Position numbers and translations under genes: made by a program. DNA of 64,000 bases from Aquihabitans sp. G128. Its GTDB lineage: Bacteria > Actinomycetota > Acidimicrobiia > Acidimicrobiales > Iamiaceae. The notes under the pieces are model-generated. The model saw only the letters and a program-made list of their open reading frames with translations. It made no database searches and had not been told where the DNA came from. The first letter of the stretch is position 1. Each line of letters starts with the position of its first letter. Where the stretch lies: the NCBI RefSeq assembly GCF_019048865.1, contig NZ_CP077604.1, forward strand, positions 2,170,001 to 2,234,000, read 5' to 3'. Positions 41,749 to 51,064 of the stretch are shown one piece after another.

Positions 41749-42776
41749 CAGGCCGAACCTCCGGTGGGGGCGCGCCAGTCGCCGGGGATGGCGGCGATCT
41801 CCGCCGGGGCGGTGAGCAGGGCGGCGAGGTCGGCGGTGATGGGCACCGCGTCTCGCTCGGGCACGGCGAGGACCAGCCGGGCGTCGGGCCCGTGGGTCAG
41901 GCGGTCGTCGGCCGCCGACGGGACGAGGTCCAGGTAGACGCCGGTGGAGCAGACCACCACCAGCGGCCGGCCGTCGGCGTCCTCGCCCACGGCGGTGGCC
42001 ACGCCCTCGCCGTTGAGGCTCTGGCGGGGCACGGCCGAGCCGACCGAGCGCAGCGAGGTGGCGCCCACCAGCTCGGGCCGGGCGACGAGCACCGACCGCA
42101 GCCAGCGCTCCGGCACGAGGTGGTTCAACGGGTGGCGCTCTGCTGACGCCGTGCGGTAGCGGCGCACGATGTCGACGGCGCGCGCCAGGGCGTCGGTCTC
42201 GCCCAGCTCGGCGAACATCATGGCGCCGACCTCGCGGTCGAAGCGCCCCACGCCGGCCTCCACGTGGGCGGAGCCGTCGTCGGCCACCACCACGCGGGCG
42301 ACCTCGAGGCCGAGCAGCTCGCCGACGAGGTGGCCGCCCTCGACCACCGGCTCCAGGTCGGCGGCGCGCAGCACCGGCCGGTAGAGCTCGGCCTCGGGGG
42401 CAGGTGCCGGGTCGGCCGCGGTGGCGGCCGGCGCCACCGCCACCAGCTCGCGCCCCTCGGTCCGCCAGACGTGCACGGGGAACCGGAAGGCCGAGGCCCG
42501 GCGGGCGACGATGCCGGCGGCGACGGGATCGTCGACGATGACGTGGAGCTCCTCCACGCCGGCCCGCAGCGACACCGCCAGCGCGCCGCCGAGGCGGCGC
42601 TCGGCGTCGCCCTCGACCAGCACCCACGCCCGGCGGGCCGTGGGGTCGACGAGGGTGGCCCCCTTCGGGAAGCCGCCGGGGCGGGCGTCGGCGCCCAGCT
42701 CCCAGCGCTCGGCGGCGAGCAGCCGGAGCTTGGAGGCCAGCAGGGCCGCTCGGCGGTCGTCGGGTTCGGGGGTCAT
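41748..42776 (-). CDS. Hypothetical protein between rpmE and prfA
   Basis: A 342-residue soluble protein. N-terminal half: an alpha/beta domain (KGATLVDPTARRAWVLVEG, GVEELHVIVDD) with strands that recall restriction-endonuclease-like or plasmid-partition folds; C-terminal half with LNGEGVATAVGEDA. I recognise no family. Its start-stop coupling to prfA (TGATG) suggests a translation-linked role, but that is only inference from position. Confidence 0.65.
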   Translation of the reverse strand: MTPEPDDRRAALLASKLRLLAAERWELGADARPGGFPKGATLVDPTARRAWVLVEGDAERRLGGALAVSLRAGVEELHVIVDDPVAAGIVARRASAFRFPVHVWRTEGRELVAVAPAATAADPAPAPEAELYRPVLRAADLEPVVEGGHLVGELLGLEVARVVVADDGSAHVEAGVGRFDREVGAMMFAELGETDALARAVDIVRRYRTASAERHPLNHLVPERWLRSVLVARPELVGATSLRSVGSAVPRQSLNGEGVATAVGEDADGRPLVVVCSTGVYLDLVPSAADDRLTHGPDARLVLAVPERDAVPITADLAALLTAPAEIAAIPGDWRAPTGGSA

Positions 42777-42857
42777 CGGGGCCAGCTCGTGGGGTCGGAG
42801 GGCGGGCGGCTGGAGGCGGTCGGCCCCGGCCACGGGGCGCACCGGTGCCCGAGCGCG

Positions 42858-42890
42858 CCACGTGCGCCAGGGGTCACCTGGCGCACGTGG
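42858..42890 (-). terminator. Strong hairpin downstream of rpmE
   Basis: Perfect 14-bp arms CCACGTGCGCCAGG / CCTGGCGCACGTGG with loop GGTCA, beginning 18 bases after the rpmE stop. No T-tract. It would separate rpmE from the prfA operon. Confidence 0.75.
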
Positions 42891-42908
42891 GGGCAGGGCG
42901 AGGGTCGG

Positions 42909-43115
42909 CTACTTGCTGCGACGACCGTACCGGCGCTCGAACCGGTCGATCCGGCCGCCGGTGTCGACCAGCTTCTGCTTGCCCGTGTAGAAGGGGTGGC
43001 ACTCGTTGCAGAGCTCGACCGAGATCGACTCCTGCGTGGAGTGGGTGGTGAAGGTGTTGCCGCACGAGCAGCGCACGCTGGTCACCAGGTAGTCGGGATG
43101 GATGTCGGCTTTCAT
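42909..43115 (-). CDS. rpmE: 50S ribosomal protein L31 (zinc type)
   Basis: A 68-residue L31. All four zinc cysteines are present (CSCGN and [14 protein letters not shown]). This zinc-binding C+ form also acts as a cellular zinc store in many bacteria. ATG 43115 is preceded by TGGAGCC. Confidence 0.95.
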   Translation of the reverse strand: MKADIHPDYLVTSVRCSCGNTFTTHSTQESISVELCNECHPFYTGKQKLVDTGGRIDRFERRYGRRSK

Positions 43116-43124
43116 GGTGGCTCC

Positions 43125-43154
43125 AGTGTCGCGGGGTTGGCGGAGATGTGCCAA
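43125..43154 (-). promoter_or_regulatory. Putative rpmE promoter
   Basis: TTGGCA (43149-43154), 18-base spacer, GACACT (43125-43130), just upstream of the rpmE start. Two TGGGAAT direct repeats lie further upstream (about 43175-43195). Confidence 0.5.
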
Positions 43155-43237
43155 ATGCTCCAACAGCGGGCCATTCCCACTGATTCCCATTTCGGCGTCG
43201 GATGTGGCGGGTCACCCCGCTGGGTGGGGCTGGTCCC

Positions 43238-45130
43238 CTACTGCGGCGCCTTGGCGATCTCGTCGAGGAAGGCGTCGTTGGTCTTGAACGCCAGCAGGCG
43301 GTCGGTGAGCATCTCGAGGCCCGAGGCGCTCGAACCGCTCTCGTCCTTGAGCGCCGAGAGCACCCGGCGCAGCTTGAACACCTGGGCGAGCTGCTTGCGG
43401 TCGAACAGCAGCTCCTCGTGGCGGGTGGACGACGCGTCGACGTCGATGGCCGGGTAGATCCGGCGGTCGGCGAGGCGGCGGTCGAGCTTGAGCTCCATGT
43501 TCCCGGTGCCCTTGAACTCCTCGAAGATGACCTCGTCCATGCGGGTGCCGGTCTCCACCAGGGCGGTGGCGAGGATGGTGAGCGAGCCGCCCTCCTCGAC
43601 GTTGCGGGCGGCGCCGAAGAACTTCTTGGGCGGGTACAGCGCCCCGGTGTCGATGCCGCCGGCCATGGTCCGGCCGTTGGCCGGCGCGGCCAGGTTGTAG
43701 GCCCGGGCGAGGCGGGTGATGCCGTCGAGCACGATGGCGACGTCCTTGCCCGCCTCCACGAGGCGCTTGGCCCGCTCCAGCACCAGCTCGGCCACCGCGG
43801 TGTGCTCCTCGGTGGGGCGGTCGAAGGTGGAGGCGGCGACCTCGCCGTTGATCAGCCACCGCTTCATGTCGGTGACCTCCTCCGGGCGCTCGTCGACCAG
43901 CAGCACGATGAGGTGGACCTCGGGGTGGTTGCGCTCGATGGCCCGGACCACCTGCTTCATGACCGTGGTCTTGCCGGCCTTGGGCGGCGACACGATGAGG
44001 CCGCGCTGGCCCTTGCCGATGGGCGCGATGAGGTCGATGATCCGCGCCGTCATGTTCTCGGGGAACTCGCGCTGCTCCAGGCGGATGCGCTCGTCGGGGA
44101 ACAGCGGCGTCAGGTCGTCGAAGTCGGGCCGGGCGGGCAGCTCGCCCACCGGGAACCCGTTGACGGCGTCGACCTGCAGGAGCGCCGGGTTCTTCTCGTT
44201 GCGGTTGGCCGGGCGGCTCTTGCCCTTGAGGGTGTCGCCCTTGCGCAGGCCGAACTGCCGGGCCTGCTTGACCGAGATGTAGGCGTCGTCCCGCGACGGG
44301 AGGTAGCCGGCGATCCGGAGGAAGCCGTAGCCCTCGTCGCGCAGGTCGACCAGGCCCTCGACGTCGACCGGGTCGGCCAGGAAGGCCTGGTCGTCGGCCT
44401 GGTCCGGCCGGCGGTCCCGGTCACGGCCCCGACGGCGGCGGCGCCGGTTGCCCGACTCCTCGCCGTCGCCCTGGGGCTGGGGGTCGGCCTGGTTGCCGGG
44501 CCCGGCCTCCTCGGCCTGGGGGGAGCTGCCCTGCTGGCCGCCGCCGCCCTGGTTGCCGCCACCTTGCTGGGCACCGCCCGGGTTGCCGCCGCCCTGCTGC
44601 GGGCCGCTGCCCTGGCCGCTGCGCGCCTGGTTGCCGCCCTGCTGGGCGCCGCCGTCACGGCCTTGCTGGTTGCCGCCCTGGGGGCGGCCCTGCGGCGGGC
44701 TGCCACCGTTGCGGTCCTGGCCGTCGCGGCCCTGGGCCCCGCCGGCACCGCCGCCCTGAGGCGCGGGCGAGGAGTTGGGGCCCCGTCCACCCCCGCGCCC
44801 GGCCGGCGGCGGGGTGGTCGGCGCGCCGTCGTCGGCGTCGCCATCGCGCTCGGCGCCGTCGGCAGCCGGAGCATCGGACGGCGCGGCCGCCTCGGTGGCG
44901 ACCGGGTCGGCGCCGTCGGCCTCCTCGGCCGCCGGGGCGTCGAAGGCCAGGGCGGGGGCCGCACCCGAGCCGCCGGGCTCGGCGCCCACCAGCTGGAGGA
45001 TGAGGCCGACGATCTCGGCCTTCTTGGCGCGCGAGGGCGGCTTGCCGCCCAGGGAGGTGGCGATGGCCACCAGCTCGGCGCGGTCCTTGCGCTCGAGCAG
45101 CGACGGGTCGAAGTCCTGGCCCACGGACAT
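43238..45130 (-). CDS. rho: Transcription termination factor Rho with large disordered insertion
   Basis: A 630-residue Rho, against about 420 in E. coli. Residues 1-50 are the N-terminal Rho_N helices ([20 protein letters not shown]). Residues 51-243 are a disordered insertion: acidic, then a Gly/Gln/Asn-rich stretch (112-222), then an Arg-rich cluster [13 protein letters not shown]. The RNA-binding and ATPase domains follow, with P-loop [10 protein letters not shown] and [11 protein letters not shown]. It terminates transcription by RNA-tracking. Glycine/Gln/Asn richness suggests condensate-forming ability. A leader of about 180 nt precedes the ATG. Confidence 0.95.
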   Translation of the reverse strand: MSVGQDFDPSLLERKDRAELVAIATSLGGKPPSRAKKAEIVGLILQLVGAEPGGSGAAPALAFDAPAAEEADGADPVATEAAAPSDAPAADGAERDGDADDGAPTTPPPAGRGGGRGPNSSPAPQGGGAGGAQGRDGQDRNGGSPPQGRPQGGNQQGRDGGAQQGGNQARSGQGSGPQQGGGNPGGAQQGGGNQGGGGQQGSSPQAEEAGPGNQADPQPQGDGEESGNRRRRRRGRDRDRRPDQADDQAFLADPVDVEGLVDLRDEGYGFLRIAGYLPSRDDAYISVKQARQFGLRKGDTLKGKSRPANRNEKNPALLQVDAVNGFPVGELPARPDFDDLTPLFPDERIRLEQREFPENMTARIIDLIAPIGKGQRGLIVSPPKAGKTTVMKQVVRAIERNHPEVHLIVLLVDERPEEVTDMKRWLINGEVAASTFDRPTEEHTAVAELVLERAKRLVEAGKDVAIVLDGITRLARAYNLAAPANGRTMAGGIDTGALYPPKKFFGAARNVEEGGSLTILATALVETGTRMDEVIFEEFKGTGNMELKLDRRLADRRIYPAIDVDASSTRHEELLFDRKQLAQVFKLRRVLSALKDESGSSASGLEMLTDRLLAFKTNDAFLDEIAKAPQ

Positions 45131-45317
45131 GTGGAACCTCTCTGGTTCGTGACGGTGAGGGGGTTGGCCCGAGCTGTGCACCGAGACCCGGGAGCGACCT
45201 GCGGTCGCCCCTGGTCCCTGGCCGCCGCGTCGGGCCGGGGCCTCCCCTGGGCGGGCCGCACACGCAGCGACGACCGGAGGAGGTGCGCCCGGGCCGTTGC
45301 GGCACCGGACGCCGATG
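45131..45317 (-). other. Long rho 5' leader
   Basis: Between the putative promoter and the rho ATG; about 180 nt, C-rich and G-poor near its end (CCAACCCCCTCACCGTCACG on the coding strand). It could hold a Rho-utilisation site for self-attenuation. The last bases, AGAGAGGTTCCAC, include the ribosome-binding site. Confidence 0.35.
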
Positions 45318-45347
45318 ATCGTAGCGAGCGGCCCCCGGACCGGCGAA
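45318..45347 (-). promoter_or_regulatory. Putative rho promoter
   Basis: TTCGCC (45342-45347), 18-base spacer, TACGAT (45318-45323). It faces the divergent thrH gene. Confidence 0.4.
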
Positions 45348-45394
45348 CCGCCCCGGTTCCCGCCACCCGCCGGCGATGGGCGACACTGGCGGCC

Positions 45395-46015
45395 ATGAGC
45401 TCCGAGGCGCCCACCCAGTCGATCGTCACCCTCGACCTCGAGGGGGTGCTGGTGCCCGAGATCTGGATCGCGGTGGCCGAGAAGACCGGCATCGACGCCC
45501 TCCGCCGCACCACCCGCGACGAGCCGGACTACGACGTGCTCATGCAGTACCGGCTGGACCTGCTGGCCGAGCACGGCCTCACGCTGTCGGCCATCGACGA
45601 GGTCATCGCCACGCTCGAGCCGCTGCCCGGCGCCGCCGCCTTCCTCGCCGAGCTGCGCACCCGGACCCAGGTGGTGATCCTCTCGGACACCTTCGAGCAG
45701 TTCGCCGCCCCGCTCATGCGCCAGCTCGGCTGGCCGGCCATCCTCTGCCACCGCCTGGTGGTGGAGGACGACCGGATCGTGGGCTACCGGCTGCGCATGG
45801 CCGACCCGAAGCGCCACGCCGTGGAGGCCTTCCAGGCCCTCAACTACCGGGTCATCGCGGCCGGCGACTCCTACAACGACACCACCATGCTGGTGGCCGC
45901 CGACGCCGGCTTCCTGTTCCACTCGCCCCAGAACGTGCGGGACGAGTTCCCGCAGCTGCCGGCGCTCGACGACTACGACGAGCTGCTGGCCGCCGTCACC
46001 GCCCAGCTCGCCTGA
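45395..46015 (+). CDS. thrH: ThrH-type phosphoserine phosphatase / homoserine phosphotransferase
   Basis: A 206-residue HAD protein that closely follows the ThrH of Pseudomonas: LDLEGVLVPEIWIAVAEKTG, the RDEPDYDVLM segment, VVILSDTFEQF, MRQLGWP and AAGDSYNDTTML. The nucleophile Asp sits in DLEG rather than the common DxD/T. ThrH removes phosphate from phosphoserine and can pass it to homoserine. It stands next to rho, where other actinobacteria have thrB. ATG 45395 has a GACACT hexamer ending 7 nt upstream. Confidence 0.9.
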   Translation: MSSEAPTQSIVTLDLEGVLVPEIWIAVAEKTGIDALRRTTRDEPDYDVLMQYRLDLLAEHGLTLSAIDEVIATLEPLPGAAAFLAELRTRTQVVILSDTFEQFAAPLMRQLGWPAILCHRLVVEDDRIVGYRLRMADPKRHAVEAFQALNYRVIAAGDSYNDTTMLVAADAGFLFHSPQNVRDEFPQLPALDDYDELLAAVTAQLA

Positions 46016-46037
46016 GCGGGGCGGTGCGGCCGGGGCC

Positions 46038-46586
46038 TCAGGCCTTCTTGGCCGCGGCCTTCTTGGCGGCCGCCGTCTTCTTGGCCGGCTTGGCCGGGGG
46101 CGCCTCTTCCTCGACCTCGGGCTCCGGCTCGGGCTCCACCCAGGTCTTCTCGAGCGAGGCCAGCGCCTCCTTGTCGGTGCCGCCCTCGGCCCGGATGGCC
46201 GCGTAGGCCGCGGTGAGCGCCTCGCACGGGCTGCCGTCGAGCACGCGGCCCACCAGCCAGTCGAGGTCGCCGATGGCGGTGGTGTCGTCGAGGACCCGGG
46301 CGGCCACCTTGCGGTGCACCTGGTTCTCCTCGTTCGACGAGCCCTCGGGGCGGATCGGGATGCGCTTGCCGCCGGCACCGACGTCGATCAGGACCACCCA
46401 GTCGGCCCGGTGGTGCGGGACCTGCTTGACCGGGATCAGGTTGTCGTTGACCGACAGGGGCAGCGGACGACCCTCGGCGTTCACCGGCAGCTCGGCGAAG
46501 GTCTCCTGGGAGACCTGGACCGACAGGACCTTCGGGCCTCGGACCAGCTCGGCGGTGAGGAGGGATTGGACGTCCGACAGGGACAC
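46038..46586 (-). CDS. Hypothetical protein with lysine/alanine-rich tail
   Basis: A 182-residue protein. The first 150 residues form a compact, well-mixed domain (LLTAELVRGPKVLSVQVSQE, NLIPVKQVPHHRADWVVLID) of no family I know. The end is acidic then a basic KPAKKTAAAKKAAAKKA tail, like histone-H1-type nucleic-acid-binding tails of actinobacteria. GTG 46586 follows GGAGA by 8 bases. It converges with thrH. Confidence 0.6.
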   Translation of the reverse strand: MSLSDVQSLLTAELVRGPKVLSVQVSQETFAELPVNAEGRPLPLSVNDNLIPVKQVPHHRADWVVLIDVGAGGKRIPIRPEGSSNEENQVHRKVAARVLDDTTAIGDLDWLVGRVLDGSPCEALTAAYAAIRAEGGTDKEALASLEKTWVEPEPEPEVEEEAPPAKPAKKTAAAKKAAAKKA

Positions 46587-46691
46587 AGGCGATCTCCGGG
46601 TTGCAGGTGGGCGGGGCCGACGCGGCCCCAACCGATGCACCCTACCGACCCGGAGGCCCCCGGGCCCGACCCGACGCCGCTGACCAGGGCC

Positions 46692-47162
46692 TCAGGCCGT
46701 GAGCAGGTCCTCGATGCGGGCGAGGGTGGCGCTCATGTTCTCGGCGGTCTTCTTGCCCAGGCCCTTGATGGCCAGCTTGGTGATCGGCGACTCCTGGGTG
46801 ATGTCCCAGGTCTCCTTCACGAGGGTGCCGCCGTCGACCGGCTCGAGCTCGTAGCGCCAGATGCGCCCGCCCACCAGCTTGCCGACGGGCCCCGGGCCCC
46901 GGGTCTGCCAGGCCAGGCGACGGCCCTCCTCGAACTCGATGACCGTGCTGGCCATGGAGTACGGCAGGCCCATCTTCATGGACATCCCGAAGGTGGACCC
47001 GAGCGCCAGGCGCTCGCCCTTGGTCTTGCCCTTGGCGTCGCGCACGGTGCCGGAGCCGTCGATGTCCTGGTGCCGGGCGGGGTGGGCGATCAGGTCGAAG
47101 ATGGCCGAGGCCTCCGCCGGGATCCGGCGCTCGACGGTGACCACGTCCTGGGGATCGCTCAT
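46692..47162 (-). CDS. SRPBCC (polyketide cyclase/START-like) family protein
   Basis: A 156-residue helix-grip protein: VTVERRIPAEASAIFDLIAH at the start, SMASTVIEFEEGRRLAWQTR and WRYELEPVDGGTLVKETWDI in the middle, and a long C-terminal helix. It has a hydrophobic-ligand cavity by family analogy. TAGGTT ends 8 nt before the ATG. Divergent from the ABC exporter gene. Confidence 0.8.
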   Translation of the reverse strand: MSDPQDVVTVERRIPAEASAIFDLIAHPARHQDIDGSGTVRDAKGKTKGERLALGSTFGMSMKMGLPYSMASTVIEFEEGRRLAWQTRGPGPVGKLVGGRIWRYELEPVDGGTLVKETWDITQESPITKLAIKGLGKKTAENMSATLARIEDLLTA

Positions 47163-47170
47163 GGCGGCGC

Positions 47171-47176
47171 AACCTA
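47171..47176 (-). promoter_or_regulatory. -10 hexamer TAGGTT of SRPBCC gene
   Basis: Ends 8 nt before ATG 47162. Confidence 0.35.
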
Positions 47177-47226
47177 CCCCCGATCGTCGGGATCCTCCCC
47201 CGCGTCGGTACCCTCGCTCGGGGAAC

Positions 47227-50200
47227 ATGGACGAGACGACCAGCGACCGGGGCTGGTTGCGGCAGCTGTGGGTGGCCGTCCGCCCGCACCGCCGCAACGT
47301 GGCCATCGCCCTCGGCGCTGCTGCCGTGGGCCAGGTGGTGGCCGCGCTCGTCCCCCTGATCGAGCGGTTCATCGTCGACGACGTGATCATCGCCGGCACC
47401 TCGCCGGTGGTGCCGGCCGTGACCCTGCTGGTCCTGGCCGCCGCCACCCGCTTCGGCACCGCCTACGTGCGCCGGTACTGGGCGGGCCGGGTGGCGCTCG
47501 ACGTGCAGAACGACCTGCGCACCCAGGTCTACGACCACCTCCAACGCCTGGACGTGACCCACCACGACCAGATGGCCACGGGCCAGCTGGTGAGCCGGGC
47601 CATCTCCGACGTCAACCTGGTGCAGGGCCTGCTCGCCTTCCTGCCGATCGTGCTGGCCAACGTGCTGTTCCTGGCGGTGGCCCTGGTGGCCATGGCCTCG
47701 CTCAGCCCGCTGCTCACCCTCGTCGCCCTGGCCATCACCCCCCTCCTGCTCGTCACCTCGCTCCGGCTGCGCACCTCGGTGTTCCCCGCATCGTGGGACG
47801 CCCAGCAGCAGGCCGGCGCGGTGGCGGGCGTGGTCGACGAGACGGTGAGCGGGGTGCGGGTGGTGAAGGGCTTCGGCCAGGAGCGCCGCGAGACCGCCCG
47901 CCTGGCCGAGACCGCCGAGCGCCTCTTCGCCAGCCGGGTCCGGGCCATCCGCCTCCAGTCCCGGTACCAGCCGGTCCTGCAGACCCTGCCGTCGCTGGCC
48001 CAGGTGGCGGTCCTGGCGCTCGGCGGCTGGTTGGCCATCCAGGGCCGGATCAGCCTCGGCACGTTCCTCGCCTTCTCCAGCTACATGGGCCAGCTCCAGG
48101 CGCCGTCGCGGATGCTGGCCGGGCTGGTCACCATCGGCCAGCAGGCCCGGGCCGGCGTCGAGCGGGTGTTCGAGCTGCTCGAGTCCACCGCGGCCGTGCG
48201 CTCCGAGCCCGGCGCTCCCGAGCTGCTGGTGCCCGAGGGCCGGGTGGAGTTCGACGCCGTGGGCTTCGGCTACCTGCGCTCGGAGCCGGTGCTCGACGGC
48301 TTCGCCCTCACCGTCGAGCCCGGCGAGACCATGGCGGTGGTGGGCACCTCGGGCTCGGGCAAGTCCACCGTCGCCCTCCTCCTGCCGCGCTTCTACGACC
48401 TCCAGTCGGGCACCATCCGCATCGACGGCACCGACATCGCCTCCGTCGACCTGGAGTCGCTGCGCCGCCACATCGGCCTGGTGTTCGAGGACACGTTCCT
48501 CTTCTCCGACTCCATCGCCGCCAACATCGCCTACGGCCGGCCGGACGCCACCCGCGACGAGGTCGAGGCGGCGGCCCGGGTGGCCGGGGCCCACGACTTC
48601 ATCGACGCCATGGCGCACGGCTACGACACCGAAGTCGGCGAGCGGGGCCTGACCCTCAGCGGCGGCCAGCGCCAGCGGGTGGCCCTGGCCCGGGCGGTGC
48701 TCACCGACCCGCGCCTGCTGATCCTCGACGACGCCACCTCCGCGGTGGATAGCCGGGTCGAGGCCGAGATCCACGCCACCCTCCACCGGGTGCTGGCCGG
48801 GCGCACCACCCTCCTCATCGCCCACCGGCGCTCGACGCTCCTGCTGGCGGACCGCATCGCCGTGCTCGACGCCGGTCGGGTGGTCGACGTCGGCACCCAC
48901 GAGGAGCTCGACGCCCGCTGCGAGCTCTACCGCCGCCTCCTCACCGGCCCCGGCGACGAGCTGGTGGACGCCGACGACGTGGTGGTGGTCGACGAGGGCG
49001 CCGAGCCCGCCGACACCCCGGCGGCCGGGGCCACCCCGTCGCTGTGGGTGCGCGAGGGCGACGAGGACTCCCAGGCCGCCCGAGCCCTGGTGGCCGCCGG
49101 CCGCAAGACCGAGGCGCCGTCGCTGGGCATGGGAGCCGGGGGCGGCGGGGGCGGCGGCGGCTGGGCCTCCGGGCTGGCCGCCACGCCGGAGCTGCTGGCA
49201 CGGGTCGGCGCGCTGCGGCCGGCGCGGGATCGCCCCGACCAGGACGTCGCCGAGGCGGCAGCTCCCGATCCGCACTTCCGCTTCACGACCTTCATCCGCC
49301 GCTGGCGCTGGCAGCTGGCGGCCGGCCTGGGCCTGGTGGTCCTCGACGGCGGGGCCTCGCTGCTGGGGCCGCTGCTCATCCGCCACGGCATCGACGCCGG
49401 CGTGACGCCCAAGGTCACCGGCGCCCTCTGGGCGGCCAGCCTCGTCTACCTGCTGGTGGTGGTGCTCGACCTCGGCGTGATGGTGGGCGAGACGTTCCTC
49501 ACCGGACGCACCGCCGAGCGGGCCCTCTGGTCGCTGCGGGTGAAGGTGTTCGCCCACCTCCAGCGCCTCGGGCTCGACTACTACGACCGCGAGATGGGCG
49601 GCCGGGTCATGACCCGCATGACCAGCGACATCGAGGCGCTCACCCAGCTGCTCCAGACGGGGCTGGTGAACGCCATCGTGGCCCTGCTCACCTGCGTCGG
49701 CGTCGGCGTGGCCCTGGCCCTCATGGACTGGCGCCTGGCCCTGCTCGCCCTCCTGGTGGTGCCGCCGCTCGCCATCGCCACCTCGCTGTTCCGCCGCCGG
49801 TCGGCGGCCGCCTACGACGACGCTCGCGACAAGGTGGCGGTCGTCAACGCCGACTTCCAGGAGAGCCTCACCGACGTCCGGGTGGCCCAGGCCTACGTGC
49901 GCGAGGACCAGAACACCGCCCGCTTCTCGCGCCGCTCGCGCGACTACCTGGGCGCCCGCCTCAAGGCCCAGCAGCTCGTGGCGCTCTACTTCCCCTTCGT
50001 CGAGCTGCTGTCGGGCCTGGCGGCGGCCATCGTCATCGCCGGCGGCGCCGCCTTCGTGCGCCACGGCTCGCTGAGCGCCGGCGAGCTGATCGCCTTCCTC
50101 CTCTACCTCGACCTGTTCTTCTCCCCCATCCAGCAGCTCTCCCAGGTGTTCGACACCTACCAGCAGGCCCGGGTGGCGCTCACCCGCATCGAGGAGCTGC

Positions 50201-51012
50201 TCTCGGAGGAGTCGACCGTCCCCGAAGCCGAGCACCCCGTCGACCCCGGGCCCCTGGCCGGGCGCATCGAGCTGCGAGACGTGCGCTTCGCCTATCCGAG
50301 CACGGGGGTGCAGGTCCTCGACGGCGTCGACCTGGTCATCGAGGCCGGCGAGACGGTGGCCATCGTGGGCGAGACCGGCGCCGGCAAGTCCACCCTCGAG
50401 AAGCTGGTGGCGCGCTACTACGACGTGACCAGCGGCGTCGTGCTGGTCGACGGCCACGACCTGCGGACCCTTGACCTGGCGGCCTACCGGCACCAGCTCG
50501 GCGTGGTGCCCCAGGAGCCGTTCCTCTTCGCCGGCACCATCCGCGACAACCTGGCCTACGGCCGCCCCGACGCCACCGACGCCGAGGTCGAGGCCGCCGC
50601 CCGGGCCGTCGGCGCCCACGACGTGGTGGCCGCCCTGCCCGGCGGCTACCTCCACGTGGTCGGGGAGCAGGGCCGCTCGCTCTCCGCCGGCCAGCGCCAG
50701 CTCCTGGCCCTCGCACGGGCCAAGCTCGTCGACCCCGCCATCCTCCTGCTCGACGAAGCCACCGCCAACCTCGACCTCGCCACCGAGGCCAAGGTCAGCC
50801 AGGCCATGGGCGTGGCCGCCAGCGGCCGCACCGCCCTGGTGATCGCCCACCGCCTCTCCACCGCCGTCGACGCCGACAAGGTCGTGGTCATGGACCAGGG
50901 CCGGGTGGTCGAGGTCGGCACCCACGACGAGCTGCTGGGCCACGAGGGCCCCTACGCCGCCCTGTGGTCGGCGTTCACCGGCATCCCCTCGGCCGCCTCG
51001 CCCGTCGACTGA
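47227..51012 (+). CDS. Fused double ABC exporter (TMD-NBD-TMD-NBD)
   Basis: A 1261-residue protein, the two halves of a heterodimeric-type exporter in one chain. Half 1: six-helix TMD, Walker A VGTSGSGKSTV (about residue 376), signature LSGGQRQRVALARA, Walker B LLILDDATSAVD. Half 2: Walker A VGETGAGKSTL (about 1049), signature LSAGQRQLLALARA, Walker B ILLLDEATANLD. NBD1 has Asp where the catalytic Glu should be, so one ATP site is degenerate. A linker of about 70 residues with a run of Gly (about 636-646) joins the halves. Export substrate unknown. ATG 47227 follows GGGGAAC; TACCCT lies 12 nt upstream. Confidence 0.93.
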   Translation: MDETTSDRGWLRQLWVAVRPHRRNVAIALGAAAVGQVVAALVPLIERFIVDDVIIAGTSPVVPAVTLLVLAAATRFGTAYVRRYWAGRVALDVQNDLRTQVYDHLQRLDVTHHDQMATGQLVSRAISDVNLVQGLLAFLPIVLANVLFLAVALVAMASLSPLLTLVALAITPLLLVTSLRLRTSVFPASWDAQQQAGAVAGVVDETVSGVRVVKGFGQERRETARLAETAERLFASRVRAIRLQSRYQPVLQTLPSLAQVAVLALGGWLAIQGRISLGTFLAFSSYMGQLQAPSRMLAGLVTIGQQARAGVERVFELLESTAAVRSEPGAPELLVPEGRVEFDAVGFGYLRSEPVLDGFALTVEPGETMAVVGTSGSGKSTVALLLPRFYDLQSGTIRIDGTDIASVDLESLRRHIGLVFEDTFLFSDSIAANIAYGRPDATRDEVEAAARVAGAHDFIDAMAHGYDTEVGERGLTLSGGQRQRVALARAVLTDPRLLILDDATSAVDSRVEAEIHATLHRVLAGRTTLLIAHRRSTLLLADRIAVLDAGRVVDVGTHEELDARCELYRRLLTGPGDELVDADDVVVVDEGAEPADTPAAGATPSLWVREGDEDSQAARALVAAGRKTEAPSLGMGAGGGGGGGGWASGLAATPELLARVGALRPARDRPDQDVAEAAAPDPHFRFTTFIRRWRWQLAAGLGLVVLDGGASLLGPLLIRHGIDAGVTPKVTGALWAASLVYLLVVVLDLGVMVGETFLTGRTAERALWSLRVKVFAHLQRLGLDYYDREMGGRVMTRMTSDIEALTQLLQTGLVNAIVALLTCVGVGVALALMDWRLALLALLVVPPLAIATSLFRRRSAAAYDDARDKVAVVNADFQESLTDVRVAQAYVREDQNTARFSRRSRDYLGARLKAQQLVALYFPFVELLSGLAAAIVIAGGAAFVRHGSLSAGELIAFLLYLDLFFSPIQQLSQVFDTYQQARVALTRIEELLSEESTVPEAEHPVDPGPLAGRIELRDVRFAYPSTGVQVLDGVDLVIEAGETVAIVGETGAGKSTLEKLVARYYDVTSGVVLVDGHDLRTLDLAAYRHQLGVVPQEPFLFAGTIRDNLAYGRPDATDAEVEAAARAVGAHDVVAALPGGYLHVVGEQGRSLSAGQRQLLALARAKLVDPAILLLDEATANLDLATEAKVSQAMGVAASGRTALVIAHRLSTAVDADKVVVMDQGRVVEVGTHDELLGHEGPYAALWSAFTGIPSAASPVD

Positions 51013-51064
51013 TCGGCGGCCGGCCGTTCGCGGACCGTTCGCGTGGTGGTGGTTCGCTGGCGCC

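Noticed and set aside
43170-43200. Zur-type operator upstream of rpmE
   Set aside because: The TGGGAAT direct repeats are not the symmetric Zur box known from actinobacteria.
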